This document shows positions 46,222-57,942 of a DNA stretch of 64,000 bases, piece after piece. Made by a program: the position numbers and the translations under genes. Below the pieces are notes generated by a model that saw only the letters and a list, made by a program, of their open reading frames with translations, searched no databases and had not been told where the DNA came from. The number at the start of each line of letters is the position of its first letter. The first letter of the stretch is position 1. Origin of the DNA: Batkoa obscura (taxonomy: Eukaryota > Entomophthoromycota > Entomophthoromycetes > Entomophthorales > Batkoaceae); assembly GCA_030770535.1 (NCBI GenBank), contig JASVEC010000034.1:310001-374000 (forward strand), written 5' to 3'.

Positions 46222-46978
46222 CTAAATAGCAGTAGAATATCTTCTGGTAAGTACTTCTGCATCTTTTTTAGAGTGAACTAGATGCTTTTCAACTTTACAA
46301 AGTTTTAACACTGCCAATCGAAGCTGTTCCTTTAAGCTCGAGTTCCTTATATCCTCATTGATGGTATCCATTCTTATCTCATTGATTTTCCCTTCAAGTG
46401 CCTCTCTCTTGTCTTTTTTCTATAAATTTATTAATTTTTGATTTTTTTAGTTAATAGCCTTTACTTCAATTAATAACTGGGAAGTATATTCAGCCATTAA
46501 AGCTAAAACACGTAGAAGTCTTAATACAACTAAAAATCTCCAAGCTCCATAAGTGATGTCTTTCCAACCTAGTTTTAGTAAAACTTCCATCACAATAAGG
46601 AAGATGATCAGTAATAAATCAAACACGCACCATATATTTTTTAAATATGTAATCCCAAAGCCTAAGAATAGTTGTAATATAACTTCAACTAAGTAAAAGG
46701 TATTAAATATTAATAATACAACTGAAAGAATTAAGTTTGTTATTGTTTCTTTTTCGGCTACTTCTTTAAATGTTTCTCTATCTTTTTAATAACGTTAAGT
46801 TTGCTAACTAAATAAATAAAAATCTACCTATGATTCTAATAACTGTTATTAAAACAAATTGGACAACAACCACAGTTGAAGAAAAGAACAAGAGCTGAAA
46901 GGAAGTCAATATAATATTGAATTTGACTTTTAGACTACTATCTTTCAATGATTCCTTTCTTAAATCTTTTAACACCAT
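46222..46978 (-). CDS. Voltage-sensor-domain protein (Hv1-like architecture)
   Basis: Three exons (46978-46828, 46781-46465, 46419-46222) encode about 221 aa. Four hydrophobic helices are followed by a C-terminal coiled coil (KKDKREALEGKINEIR onward), the layout of Hv1 proton channels and related VSD-only proteins. S2 has the conserved acid (YLVEVILQLF, Glu83), S3 the Asp of CVFDLLLII (Asp105), and S4 reads WRFLVVLRLLRVLALM with Arg at 132, 138 and 141. The Asp in S1 that gives Hv1 its proton selectivity is absent: S1 (LLFFSSTVVVVQFVLITV) has no acid. It may therefore not be a proton channel. The N-terminus is uncertain; upstream coding-like sequence (EYIKDSKKSEQIIQETD, near 47060-47110) could be an earlier exon. 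Confidence 0.75.
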
Positions 46979-48010
46979 AATTAATTAGGAAAATAAATAA
47001 AAAAATTGCATCTAATTTATTAATTGCTTTTGTTTTATATGTTAATTAATCATCCGTTTCTTGTATTATTTGTTCCGATTTTTTTGAATCTTTAATATAC
47101 TCTTAGATAGCACTATTCTATCATACTACCAATAAGCTACAACTAGAAGTAAAAATGTGACTAAAAATTGTAAACTAAATTTTAATGTTGATCATAACTA
47201 TCATAGGGATGATCTATTGAATTAGTTTATACTCTTTTAATCATAAATTTTATGAGCCATTTTTGGTCGTTACGTTAATTTCTTAAATCTTTATTTTTTT
47301 ATTTAATCTTACATATTTTATAAGTGCACATCTATTAAATAACTAGCTAGAAAATGACTTAAATAGATATATCAAAACTTTCGATTTGTAGATGGTTGTT
47401 TATTTGTGTTGACTTATCTTCAAAAAACTGCTCCATTTCCAAACTATCCTTACCTTACCTTCCACACCTAACTAAAATAGAAGCTTCATTACAGCATATA
47501 GTAGATTTAGGAGCTCGAATTCGAAGCTAAGGGATTTTCAAAACTATAGGAGAATTATAAATCATAAGGATAGATATAAAATAATAAGTTTAGATAAAAT
47601 TAACAAATAGTAGATAACTTTAATTATCAATTTGTAAAAATCAAAGACTTTACTGCCTTTTTTTTTTTTGCCTTGTTTGGATTAATTTATACAATACAAA
47701 TGAACGCCACCTAGTATTATGGAGCAGTTAAAACAAAACTATTAAAATACTTTACCCTACTCTTTCTTAAATTGATTCATTTATTGCCTTTTTTTGAATT
47801 TTAAAGCCAAAACCTCCCAGTATGTTAAAATACTAAAAGGCTCTGTGAGTTTAAAATTTAAAAAAACCCAAAAATATTCTTTTATGAAAAGAGTTTTAAA
47901 ATTTCGGCTTAAAATAGTATTCTATTATTATGCTTTTTGGCACTTAAAGTATATATATAAAGAGAGTGACAACTATTTTAAAAATTTCATTTATTGATAT
48001 ATAAAATAAA
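46979..48010. other. Intergenic region
   Basis: Upstream of the voltage-sensor gene. Two short minus-strand coding-like stretches (about 47060-47110 and an ATG-started 25-codon frame MEQFFEDKSTQINNHLQ near 47360-47440) might be missed 5' exons; unproven. No repeat seen. Confidence 0.35.
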
Positions 48011-50986
48011 TTAATTATCTTCATTAAAAAGTAAATTCGATTTTAAAAATTTACGCTTTAACCATTTGTATGATTCAGATAAAATTAAATAAATGAGACA
48101 TGATATAAAGATCATTATCCATTCCCAATCAATAGGAGCATGTCGAAACACTTCATGATTAACACCTGGAATATAAATAGTTGGTATTAACATTATAGCA
48201 CCGATAATAGCAGACAAAGTCAAAAACTTATTATTTTTAAGAGATTTTACTGATTTTAGTGACCATGTGGATTGGCGTAAAGAGCGACAATTAAATCCAT
48301 GCAATAAAATTAATAGAGCAAGGCAAGCATAACAAGCTGCACGTGCACGAAAAACTAGCTCACATTGTTCACTATAAGTATCATTACAACTTTCCCCAAG
48401 ATCACCATTCCCATAAACAAAAATAACACAGATAAAGTTTACTAAAGATAAAGTTCCCATAATGATACCATAATATAGAATGTCAGAAATGACTTCCCAA
48501 GTAAATAAGCCACCTTTAACTGGACGTGGATGCTGCTGCATGATCCTTGGATTAGCAGGTTCCAATCCTAATCCCATAGCAGGTGGTGAAGAGGTAATCA
48601 TATTTAAGAAAAGAATTTGAATTGGAGACATAGGAAACACAGAATTTCCGCCTTTATCAATAAAGCATAAACCAATTATCAATACAACGATCTCAGAAGC
48701 ATTAGTTGACATTAAATGTAACACGAATTTCCCAATATTCTCAAAAATTCTTCTACCCTCTCCAACGGCTTTAACAATAGTAGCGAAATTATCATCGGTA
48801 AGTACAATATCTGAAGCTTGCTTAGCAACATCGGATCCAGAAAGTCCCATACCAATTCCTACATTAGCAATTTTAAGGGAAGGGGAATCATTAACACCAT
48901 CACCTGTCATAGCAGCTACTCTATTACGTCTATGTAGTGCTCTAATCATCTTAACTTTGGTATCAGGGCTACATCTAGCAATAACATTTGGTAATTCAAG
49001 CATGCTATCAATTTCATCTTCACTTAGAGCATCAAATTGTTGAGCAGTCATCACTAAATTACTACTAACATTAAGCGACATATGCCCTGGAGCTTGTGTA
49101 TCAGAAGGGATAATACCAACATCCCTAGCAATCGCAGTAGCAGTAGCTGGATGGTCACCGGTAAGCATATGAACATTGATACCAGCTTTATGGCATTCTA
49201 ATACTGAAGCGCGCGATTCTGGACGAGGAGGATCATAGATACCTACTAAGCCAATAGCAGTAAGGTTGGATTCAATTTGATCCCGAGTGTAATCCCTAGC
49301 TTTTGTTTTATCGAATTGATCAGTAATATCACGGTAGGCAGTACATAAGGTTCTTAAACCTTGACTAGCTAAATGTTCCATATGTGGGGTATAAAGGTTC
49401 TTTAAATGATCAAAGGAGTCGATAGGTAAAGAATTGCTTTGATTCATATAGGTAGTACATTTTTCAAGTACACGTTCCATGGCACCTTTGGTAAAAACGT
49501 ATTTTTTTTGAGTTGGATAATGCAAGTAGACGACAGTCATTAATTTTAGACTTGAATCAAAAGGAAATTCAGCTAATAATTCAAACTGATGATTACCATC
49601 AGTTTTAGTAAGTTTAGATTGTCCCATTTCAAGTTTATGAGCAAAAGCTTGAAGAGCATTTTCAGTTGGATCACCTAAACCAACCCATTCTCCGCTAGCT
49701 TTATCTTTTTTTAATTTAGCCATATTACATAAAGAGGCAACTTGAATCAATCTTAAGGCTTGATTAGTTAATCCATCGGAAGGAATTTTAGTTACATTAT
49801 CACTTCCTTCATTATGATTTCTAATTAATGAATCATCTGGAGCTTCACCTTCATGTAAAACTTCGCCAATTGGAGTATACCCAGTGCCAGTTACAGAGAA
49901 ATAGCCATAACCTGGTAACCAAAAACGAGTGAGTACCATTTTAGCTTGAGTCAAGGTACCAGTTTTATCAGAGCAAATATTGGTAACTGAGCCCAAAGTT
50001 TCTAAAGCAGTTAATTGACGAATAATAGCACGATTTTTTGCCATATTACGTACACCAGCAGCCATAGTTAATGTAATAACAGCAATTAAACCCTCGGGTA
50101 TCATAGCAATAGAAACAGCAATAGCATAGATAACGACATTTTTTTCAATTACCCAACTATTGACAGAGAATACAATAATAGCTAGTAAGATGGCTAAACC
50201 AAATACGATTAAAGCCATGTTGTCCATTGTTTTTTGTAAAGAGGTTTTTTTACTTCCTTCAGAATCATTCAAAGTCTTTGCAATTTTACCAATTTCGGTA
50301 TCCATACCAGTTGCAACTACAATAGCGATACCACGCCCTTTAGTTACTGTTGTACTGGAAAAGATTAAGTTTGTACGATCACCTACTGGTACATCTTTTT
50401 CATTAATTGTATCAGTGGTTTTTTCAACAGGAATAGATTCACCGGTAAGTAAAGCTTCATCAATTGAGAGATTAAATTGTTCAACAATGCGGGCATCAGC
50501 ACCAACCACATCCCCATTTTCAAGGATGATAATGTCGCCAGGTACCAATTGATTAGTAGATACTTTACAACGATGCCCATTACGTATAGTGTTAGTAGTA
50601 GGTGAAGCCAGCCTCCTTAGAGATTCCATTGTTTTTTCAGCACGATATTCTTGGAAAAATCCAATAGCAGCATTAGTAAGGATGATAACACCAATAATAG
50701 TACCTTCTACCCAATCTTGAGATACAAAAGCAAGGGTCATTGCAATAATTAAAATAGCAGTTAACATGTTTGCTACCTGCCTTAATAATATTTTCCAAGG
50801 AGATACACCGGAGTCACCAGATAGTTCATTTAAACCATATTTTTGAGATAATTCTTTAAGTTGATTGTCATTAAGGCCTTCTTCTAGATCGGTAGAGTAT
50901 AGAGTCACTACTTCATCAATACCCATGGTATGATAATAAGTAATAGAATTTTGAGTCACTCTTTTTTCTTTCTTTTTATGATGCAT
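48011..50986 (-). CDS. P2-type cation-transporting ATPase (ENA/Cta3-like)
   Basis: Intronless, 991 aa. All P-type landmarks are present: actuator TGES (181-184), IPEGL in M4 (296-300), phosphorylation motif CSDKTGTLT with Asp340, the ATP-site KGAMERVLEKC, MLTGDHPATA and MTGDGVNDSPSLK. The last motif, with SPSLK, plus the sequence around VGIGMGLSGSDVAKQASDIV, is like the fungal P2D (ENA, Cta3) Na+/K+ efflux pumps; M4 is more SERCA-like, so Ca2+ or Na+/K+ specificity is not certain. About ten transmembrane helices, no large N- or C-terminal extension. It probably exports alkali cations at the plasma membrane or endomembranes. Confidence 0.93.
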   Translation of the reverse strand: MHHKKKEKRVTQNSITYYHTMGIDEVVTLYSTDLEEGLNDNQLKELSQKYGLNELSGDSGVSPWKILLRQVANMLTAILIIAMTLAFVSQDWVEGTIIGVIILTNAAIGFFQEYRAEKTMESLRRLASPTTNTIRNGHRCKVSTNQLVPGDIIILENGDVVGADARIVEQFNLSIDEALLTGESIPVEKTTDTINEKDVPVGDRTNLIFSSTTVTKGRGIAIVVATGMDTEIGKIAKTLNDSEGSKKTSLQKTMDNMALIVFGLAILLAIIVFSVNSWVIEKNVVIYAIAVSIAMIPEGLIAVITLTMAAGVRNMAKNRAIIRQLTALETLGSVTNICSDKTGTLTQAKMVLTRFWLPGYGYFSVTGTGYTPIGEVLHEGEAPDDSLIRNHNEGSDNVTKIPSDGLTNQALRLIQVASLCNMAKLKKDKASGEWVGLGDPTENALQAFAHKLEMGQSKLTKTDGNHQFELLAEFPFDSSLKLMTVVYLHYPTQKKYVFTKGAMERVLEKCTTYMNQSNSLPIDSFDHLKNLYTPHMEHLASQGLRTLCTAYRDITDQFDKTKARDYTRDQIESNLTAIGLVGIYDPPRPESRASVLECHKAGINVHMLTGDHPATATAIARDVGIIPSDTQAPGHMSLNVSSNLVMTAQQFDALSEDEIDSMLELPNVIARCSPDTKVKMIRALHRRNRVAAMTGDGVNDSPSLKIANVGIGMGLSGSDVAKQASDIVLTDDNFATIVKAVGEGRRIFENIGKFVLHLMSTNASEIVVLIIGLCFIDKGGNSVFPMSPIQILFLNMITSSPPAMGLGLEPANPRIMQQHPRPVKGGLFTWEVISDILYYGIIMGTLSLVNFICVIFVYGNGDLGESCNDTYSEQCELVFRARAACYACLALLILLHGFNCRSLRQSTWSLKSVKSLKNNKFLTLSAIIGAIMLIPTIYIPGVNHEVFRHAPIDWEWIMIFISCLIYLILSESYKWLKRKFLKSNLLFNEDN

Positions 50987-52787
50987 GTTTATAATGATCT
51001 AGGTAGTGTTTTTCGGCCATATTTATAGTTGCTTTTAACGAAACTACGCAATTTTTACTAATAATGTGCATATCATAATATTGTATATCGTTGTATATAT
51101 TCTTTTCTATTTAGAAACGGATACATCATGGTTTCAGTTATTCTTTATAAAATAAATTAATTAGTTTTACATAAAACTTAGTATCTTTGAATACTTCTTT
51201 ATTAATAGATGATAAATATCAATGCAACCACTTTTTTTAGCTTATATTATCATTCTTATTGTAAATTGATTTTTGGAATTTTCTTTTATTCTCGGATTTT
51301 AAAGCGCTTAGTTTCTGTAATGACGTCATTGAAAGGAACAAGCACCATCCAGTCAAGAATCTATGCTAAAAGCAACAGCTTTTCAAAAACAAGAATATTC
51401 TGAGTGTTCTAGTCTTGTTTTTAGAACATTTGAAAAAAAAACGTGACTTTTGTTCTAGTTTCATGGGTATTTAAAAGCTATTAAGGTGGTTTATCTTGTA
51501 GTTATGATAGTTATTTTAAGATTTTTTTTCATCTTTAGATTAGTAATACGATTTGACTAAAGCAGATTATACCGTGGTGGTTTAGTCTTGGTAAACCTAT
51601 TTATATTAAAGGCGGACATTAAAATCTTTGAGTTCAAAAAATTGCCAAGAGTTTCAATTTCATGCAATGTTGAGATTTAAAGTTAAAGTCAAAGTAATAG
51701 TTTAATAACTTAATTAGGCTTTAATAATGTTAAACTTATTCTAGTTTAATAAGAAAATGAAAGTCTTTAATCATATTAAATGAACTTTTTTTGAGTTATC
51801 ACTCATAAATTCATTATCCTAATAGTGCTTTGACATTAGAATATTTCTTTTAGAATTTAAAGACCTGTTAGGCTTTTGTGATTTTATTGGTTTAAAGAAA
51901 AATTCGGAGCTAAAAGCTTATATAGAGCAAGGGGAATTAAAGAGTTATAAGCCCTTAAAAGTATTGAGGAAGCATTAGAATATTTGATATTTTTAAAAAG
52001 CTACTTTTGAGATGTGATTTGTGTTCAAAATTGAACTCAATTATCTACCAAATAGGGCAATTAATTTGGAATCGCAAATACATCTATAATGTAAAGTTTA
52101 TGGACTGTTCTTAAAAAAACTATCAATATAAGTGTACCATAAAATTGGGATGCAAAATTAAAGTAATCGAAATAAATTACATCTATATATAGAAACCTAT
52201 AGTTTTAACAAAGTACATAACCATAAAAAAGCAGCTATATATGAGACTTTTTCTTTTGTAACAAATCTAATACAAGACATGAACGAAAAATAATGTGAAG
52301 AAAATGGAATTTAACTACTTCATACCTAATTCAACCAATAAGGGTTTTATAATAGCTAAAACAAGTTTAAGTTACATGAAAATAGACTTATATACCAGCA
52401 TATTAGGTGGCCTAGCTCTAAAGCTTAAAAGTTAATTAAAGTAATGGGGATCCCAATTTTCGGATAAGAATTTTACAAGCAAATAGTTAATTTTCAGATT
52501 GCATAAAATATTCATAATAGTGCTCTTTCTTTTAAAAAGGATTTTAATTAATAATCTTTGATATGAATTGTGAGAATTATATATTTTTATTGAAATCCTT
52601 TATCTAATAAGCTTAAAACATTAAAATAATCAAAAAATATTCTGATTTTAAATATTTGCAAACATGCTTAGTCAAATTTTGAAAAAATAGTTCAGTTTTA
52701 ATCATTATAAAAATGAAAAAAATTCATTTTTAAAACTTGGCAATTTAAAGATTCGGATTCGACAAAACGTAAGACAAAAATAAAGCC
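50987..52787. other. Intergenic region
   Basis: ATPase promoter and upstream flank of the Lys/Glu-rich gene. A frame open at about 51823-51976 on + (contains DLLGFCDFIGLKKNSELKAY) has no start or recognised family and may be a gene relic. A truncated MITE is listed at 52443. Confidence 0.45.
52443..52490 (-). mobile_element. Truncated, decayed MITE fragment
   Basis: AATGGGGAT followed by TAAGAATTTTACAAGCAAAT resembles the first half of the foldback MITE; the other half is not found. Only hint of the family right of 46 kb. Confidence 0.4.
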
Positions 52788-54094
52788 ATGGTTGATAAAA
52801 AGGAGACAAATAGTAGTCCTATATTACTAGATAAAAAGCTAGATGATGATACCATTATTAGTAAAAAAGGATTAAAAGAAGAAGAAGGTAGTAGTGAAGA
52901 GGAAGGTGAAATAAAGGAAGATGGGGAAATCGAAGATGGAGCTGAAGAAGAGGAGGGGATTGCAGTGGAAAAAGAAAAAGAAAAAGAAAAAGTTGAAATA
53001 CCTAAAGAGAAAGCGAATAAATTGAAAGAAAAAGAAAAGGAAATTTCAAAAGGAAATAATAAAGCTAAAGTGGAAGAAGATAAAATTAAAGTGGAGGAAG
53101 TCGAAGAAATGACAAAAGATATTAAAGAAATTGAAAATGAGATGGAGGATAAAGATTATTTACCTAATATCAATGATTATCCAGAATATAAACTTGAAAT
53201 GGGTAACAGTAATAGAGGCACAATTAAAAATGTAAAATGAGCTATATTATTAAATTAAAATATTAAATTTGTATCGTAGACACTTACCCTTAGAGAGAGA
53301 ATATTGCTTAAAATAAAAGGCGAGCTACTTGAAGTTGAAGGTAAGAATAATATTACTAATTTAAAAGAATTATATATATAATATTTATGGATAGCTAAAC
53401 CCAAGTTGATACAGAAAGAAACATTTATATCGGAATATCAAGATTTAAAGGAAAATTTGAAACCTAAGGAAGTAGTTAAAGAAGATAAAGATAAAGATAA
53501 AACTAAAATCAAATTAAAAAATGATTTAAAAAGAGAAAATGGATATCAAGGAAGAGAGAATAATCTCAATAACAATAAAAATAAGCAATTTAAAAACAAT
53601 CAAAATCAAGGTATTAAACCAAGAAACTTGCATAATAATTATAAGGTAATTGAAAGTATCATTGCTTTATTTTAATGAAAATATTAATATTTAATTTAAT
53701 TTAATTTAATTTAATTTAATTAGGATAAAAACCGAAGTAACAATAACATCAAACCATCGAATCATAACAAATTGAATAATTCTAAAGTAATTTGTAACTA
53801 AAACAGTAACCAAAACAAAGACATTAATCAAATTTGATCTTTATTTAGAAACCCAACTTTAAAGAAAATTTAAATATAGTAGTTAAGCCCAAAAGATATA
53901 CATCATTAGATAATGACTGTGCTACAGAAACAAGATTGCTTGATGCGCGACATAATGCTCCAATTGTTTATGATATTGATGATCCAGATCCAACCCCAGA
54001 AACTAGTAATCCAAATAAAAAAAGTTCAAAAAAGAAAGCCAAAAAAGCAAAACTAAAGGAGAATAATAATAATCTACCGGCTAAAAAAGATTAA
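52788..54094 (+). CDS. Lys/Glu-rich low-complexity protein, unknown
   Basis: Five exons (52788-53231, 53280-53340, 53395-53645, 53724-53786, 53849-54094) join to about 354 aa with consistent phases; intron 3 contains a TTTAA tandem repeat. The N-terminal 140 residues are acidic and Lys-rich (GEIKEDGEIEDGAEEEEG, then KEKEKEK runs). A short less-biased segment follows (NDYPEYKLEM, then TLTLRERILLKIKGELLEVE), then Lys/Asn-rich sequence and a C-terminal piece RYTSLDNDCATETRLLDARH with a basic tail (KKSSKKKAKKAK), a likely nuclear localisation signal. I do not recognise a family; a nuclear RNA- or chromatin-linked role would fit the composition but is a guess. Confidence 0.65.
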
Positions 54095-55370
54095 TGGCTG
54101 ACTGCTAGTGTAGAAGTGGTGTGTGGATGTTGTTTATAATTAAAAGAGTTATTTTTTTGTAAAAATATTGCTTTCATTTTATACCTAATGTCATTTATTA
54201 TGTTATTGTTATTAAGTCAAATTAATTTATAAAAAATTGATCATTTATGATTTGCTATAAGAAGTGCATTAGCCTATCAAACAGCATCAATTACAAATAT
54301 GAAAACGACATTCATAATTCTAATAAAACTGTTTTTTGTAGCTTAATAATTAATTTTTATTAAAGTAAATTCTATATTTTAATAGGTTAGGTACAAGTTA
54401 TAAAAAATTACTGATAATGGCTTAAAGAAAAAGATAAAGCAGATGTATATATAATTCAAATTGAAAGTAAATAATAATAATTGAGTTTAGCCCTTAATCA
54501 ATATTACCCTAACCCAAGAGAAGTTTTTAAAATTTCAATTTTCAATTTTCCTCTAGAGCCTTTAATAATCAAAGTAAGCTTTTTATTTTGTTTTCATTAA
54601 GTATTATTATATAGTAGAATTTATCAAAATTATTGACTAATTTTAAAATATTAAAGATAAATGGATAATGTTTTTAAATTGTAAATTTTTTATTATCCAA
54701 CTTATTTTTAAATGTTCTAAAATCTTTGTTTTTATGTTCTATTGTATATTGTTGACATTAACCGATAAAAAAAATAAGTTGTTTTATATGAGTTTAAAAT
54801 GATATATAAAATAGGAATGTAAAATTAGTTAATAATTTGGATGATTCTTTATATTTAATTCAGATCCTCTCAACCATAAAAAAATTTCAATTTGTAAGGG
54901 TGAATTCATTATTATTATTAACTTAGATGTATATGTATATTATAAAAAGAAAAAAAAGAATACAATTATATAATATAGAAAAACAAAATTGAATTAAATA
55001 TTGATATATTTTTATTTGGTTTTTATACCTATCAATTAAGCAATTAGCTATCATTTAATTGTATAATTTTTGTTGAATATTAGTTTCTCTTTTCTCTTTT
55101 CTGTTGTAAGACTTTATCTATTATTTCTTTTGTTGAGCCATATCTTTACTCAGAGGAATTATAAGATAGTACCTTGACGTTGGTCTCTGAGCTCTTAAAT
55201 TTCATAGAGAAATTTGAGTCTAAAACTATCATTTATATTATAATTATAAATAAAAAATGAAATGTAATAACTATTTTTAATATCAACTTTATTATTAATA
55301 AAATGTGGACTTTAAAAAAACTTTTATATTTTAATTCATATTATTATAACTTCTATTAATATAACTTGTA
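54095..55370. other. Convergent intergenic region
   Basis: 3' flanks of the Lys/Glu-rich gene and the helicase. AT-rich. A perfect 7-bp inverted repeat (CTCAGAG ... CTCTGAG, about 55150-55193) in a locally less AT-rich stretch stands out; no RNA class recognised. Confidence 0.45.
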
Positions 55371-57942
55371 TTATTCTTTTTTCCTTTTTTTACAATTATT
55401 TTTAGCTAAATCTAAAATCCAATGAATATCAATTTCAGAAACTTGCTTTAAGTAATGATTCTTAGTTAATAATAATTCATTATACATTATCGATTTAGCC
55501 TTTTCTCTACCAATCATTACTGATGTAGGATGGATTTTAATTATCTAATTGAATGTTAATATAATAATAAATATATAATAATATATAATAATATTATTAC
55601 TTGATTTGAACCAAAGATAGTATACTTATTTTCCTTATTTAAAATAGCAATGTTATCATAAAATCCAGTTAATAGACATTTTAATATAATTTGAGAATCA
55701 CTGGTACTTATAGTTGGATCAATTTCATTTAATTTACATATTTCTGTCAATTGATCTTTAATTTTCTGTCATAATAAAAATAAATTAATAATAATATATT
55801 ATAAATAATAATATGCTTTAAATTTAGACTTACTAATGCTTCATTGAGAGATTTATAATTCAAATAATGATCATTACAAAATTCAATCTTATTATGTTGA
55901 GTTATAAATTGTTTAAATATATTTAATAAAGTTAAATGATCACCTATAGTAATTAATATATAATTAATATATAATTAATATATAATTAATATATAATATA
56001 TGATAAATAATATATTGTAATTAAATTAAATTAAATTAACTTACTATAATAATTAATAAACTTCTTTCTAGTTTCAGCGGCTTCTTCTTTTTTGTCATTA
56101 GTAGGATTAAAATAAATATTTTCAGTTGACATAATCGAAATAATCATCAATATTTCTTTTGTACATTTAAAATTTTTAGATTCAATTAATACTTTACTAA
56201 ATCTAGGCAATAAAGGAAATTTAGCCATTAGTTCGCCTGTTTCATTTAATTGACAATTTTCATTAATAGCTCCTAATATACTTAAATTACTCAATGTTTT
56301 TATCATTGATAATTTATTAGGTGGATCAATAAAATTAAAACTAATGACATTTTTAATACCAGTTGCCATTAAATTTAATATTGAGGAATCTAAACTACAT
56401 CTTTCTATTTCAGGTGTATCCATAGATAATAAATTATTATATAATTCTTTAGTATATAATCGAATACAGCAACCTGGCCCTTCTCTACCTGCTCTACCTG
56501 CTCTTTGTATTGCTCCTGATTTAGATATAGCTCCTAATTGTAAAGCTTCTATCCCTGTATTTGAATTAAAAGAACGAAATTTGGCTAAACCTGTGTCAAT
56601 CACATAATAAATTCCTGAGATTGTTAAAGAAGTTTCAGCTATATTAGTAGCTAATATACATTTACGTAAATTTTGATCTTGTATTGGCTGTAATGCTAAT
56701 TTTTGTTGTTCTTGTGGTAAACTAGAATATAATTGGTATATTTTAAGCTAAACAAGATAAACAATTAATAAAGTTATATATAATTTAACTAAATGATATT
56801 ACTTTTTTTGCTTCTTCATTGTTACTTTCTTCAATTAATTTATCTAGAATTAATTGACAAGTTTCAATTTCTTCTTGTCCTGGCAAAAATACTAGAATAT
56901 CTTTAGTATTACGTTTATCATCATTATTAGCAACTTGTTTTAATGGATTAGTAAAGTGAAGTTGCATAACAGTTTGTGCAGCTGATTCAATATAACTTTC
57001 TTGTGGATTACAAACATTTAATATTTCTACTTTATTTCCACGACCTGGAATTCGAATTATTGGCGCACTATAAAATTAATTCAATATTTTATAAAACTTC
57101 CTATGTAAAAAAAGAATATTTACTTATCATAAAATTGAGAAAATTTTTTGGAATCTAAAGTAGCTGACATAATAATTAAATGAAACTCTTGTTTCAATAT
57201 ATTTCTTCTATAATTAACAATTTGTTTCAATTTGCCCATCAAAAAATCATTACGAATAGTTCTTTCATGAGCTTCGTCCAATATGATAATTTTATATTGT
57301 AATAAATATTCATCATTTTGCACTTCTCTTAATAACATACCATCCGTTACATATTTTATAATTGTATTGAAATTCGTTTTATCATCAAATCGAACTGAAT
57401 AACCTACTTTTCCGCCAAGTTTACAACCAACTTCTTGGCTTACTCGTTCAGCTAATGTAGTACATGCTACCCTTCTAGGTTGTGATATACCTACTTTATG
57501 ATCTTTATCGACTATTGATTCTTCATATAAATATTGCGGTATTTGTGTTGATTTTCCAGAACCGGTTTCAGAAACTAAAACAGTTACTGCATTTTCTTGA
57601 ACAAGTCTTAAAAGTTGTTCACGAGCTAAGAAATATATTAATATTCTAAATGAATATAAAATATAAAAACTTACATTTATAAATTGGTAAATTCTGTCTT
57701 TCTGATTGAAACTTTGGTAATATTTTATTTTTATGATATCCATTGATATGATTATGTTTATGTTTATGTTTACTATTATTATCAGTAAATTTGATTGAGT
57801 TGGACTGTTTATTATTATTAAAATAAGTAGTAATCTTTGGTTGTTCTTGTTGACTATTATTGCTATTATTATTTAACTGTTTCTTTTTTAATTTTCTTTT
57901 TTTATTTTTACTTAATATTGATTTGACTTGATTATTATACAT
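55371..57942 (-). CDS. DEAH-box RNA helicase, DHX33/Dhr2 type
   Basis: Seven exons (57942-57675, 57625-57124, 57067-56803, 56747-56045, 55943-55834, 55765-55601, 55544-55371) encode about 728 aa. After a basic, Asn-rich N-terminus (about 85 residues) come the helicase motifs: SETGSGKST (108-116), QPRRVA, DEAHERT (206-212), MSATLDSKKF, VFLPGQEEIE, LATNIAETSLTI and QRAGRAGREGPG. The helicase-associated and OB regions follow (KFPLLPRFSKVL, IHPTSV). The best match by eye is human DHX33, with yeast Dhr2 as the likely relative; these act in nucleolar ribosome biogenesis. It reads RKKFINYYSDHLTLLNIF across the exon 4/5 junction, as in the family, which supports the splice sites. Confidence 0.92.
55962..56000. 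repeat. ATATAATTA tandem repeat in helicase intron 4
   Basis: Short tandem array of a TATAATTAATA-type unit inside the fourth intron of the DEAH helicase gene. Simple-sequence expansion. Confidence 0.7.

Noticed and set aside
50160-50552. 130-codon plus-strand frame in the P-type ATPase
   Set aside because: Antisense shadow of a strongly conserved region.
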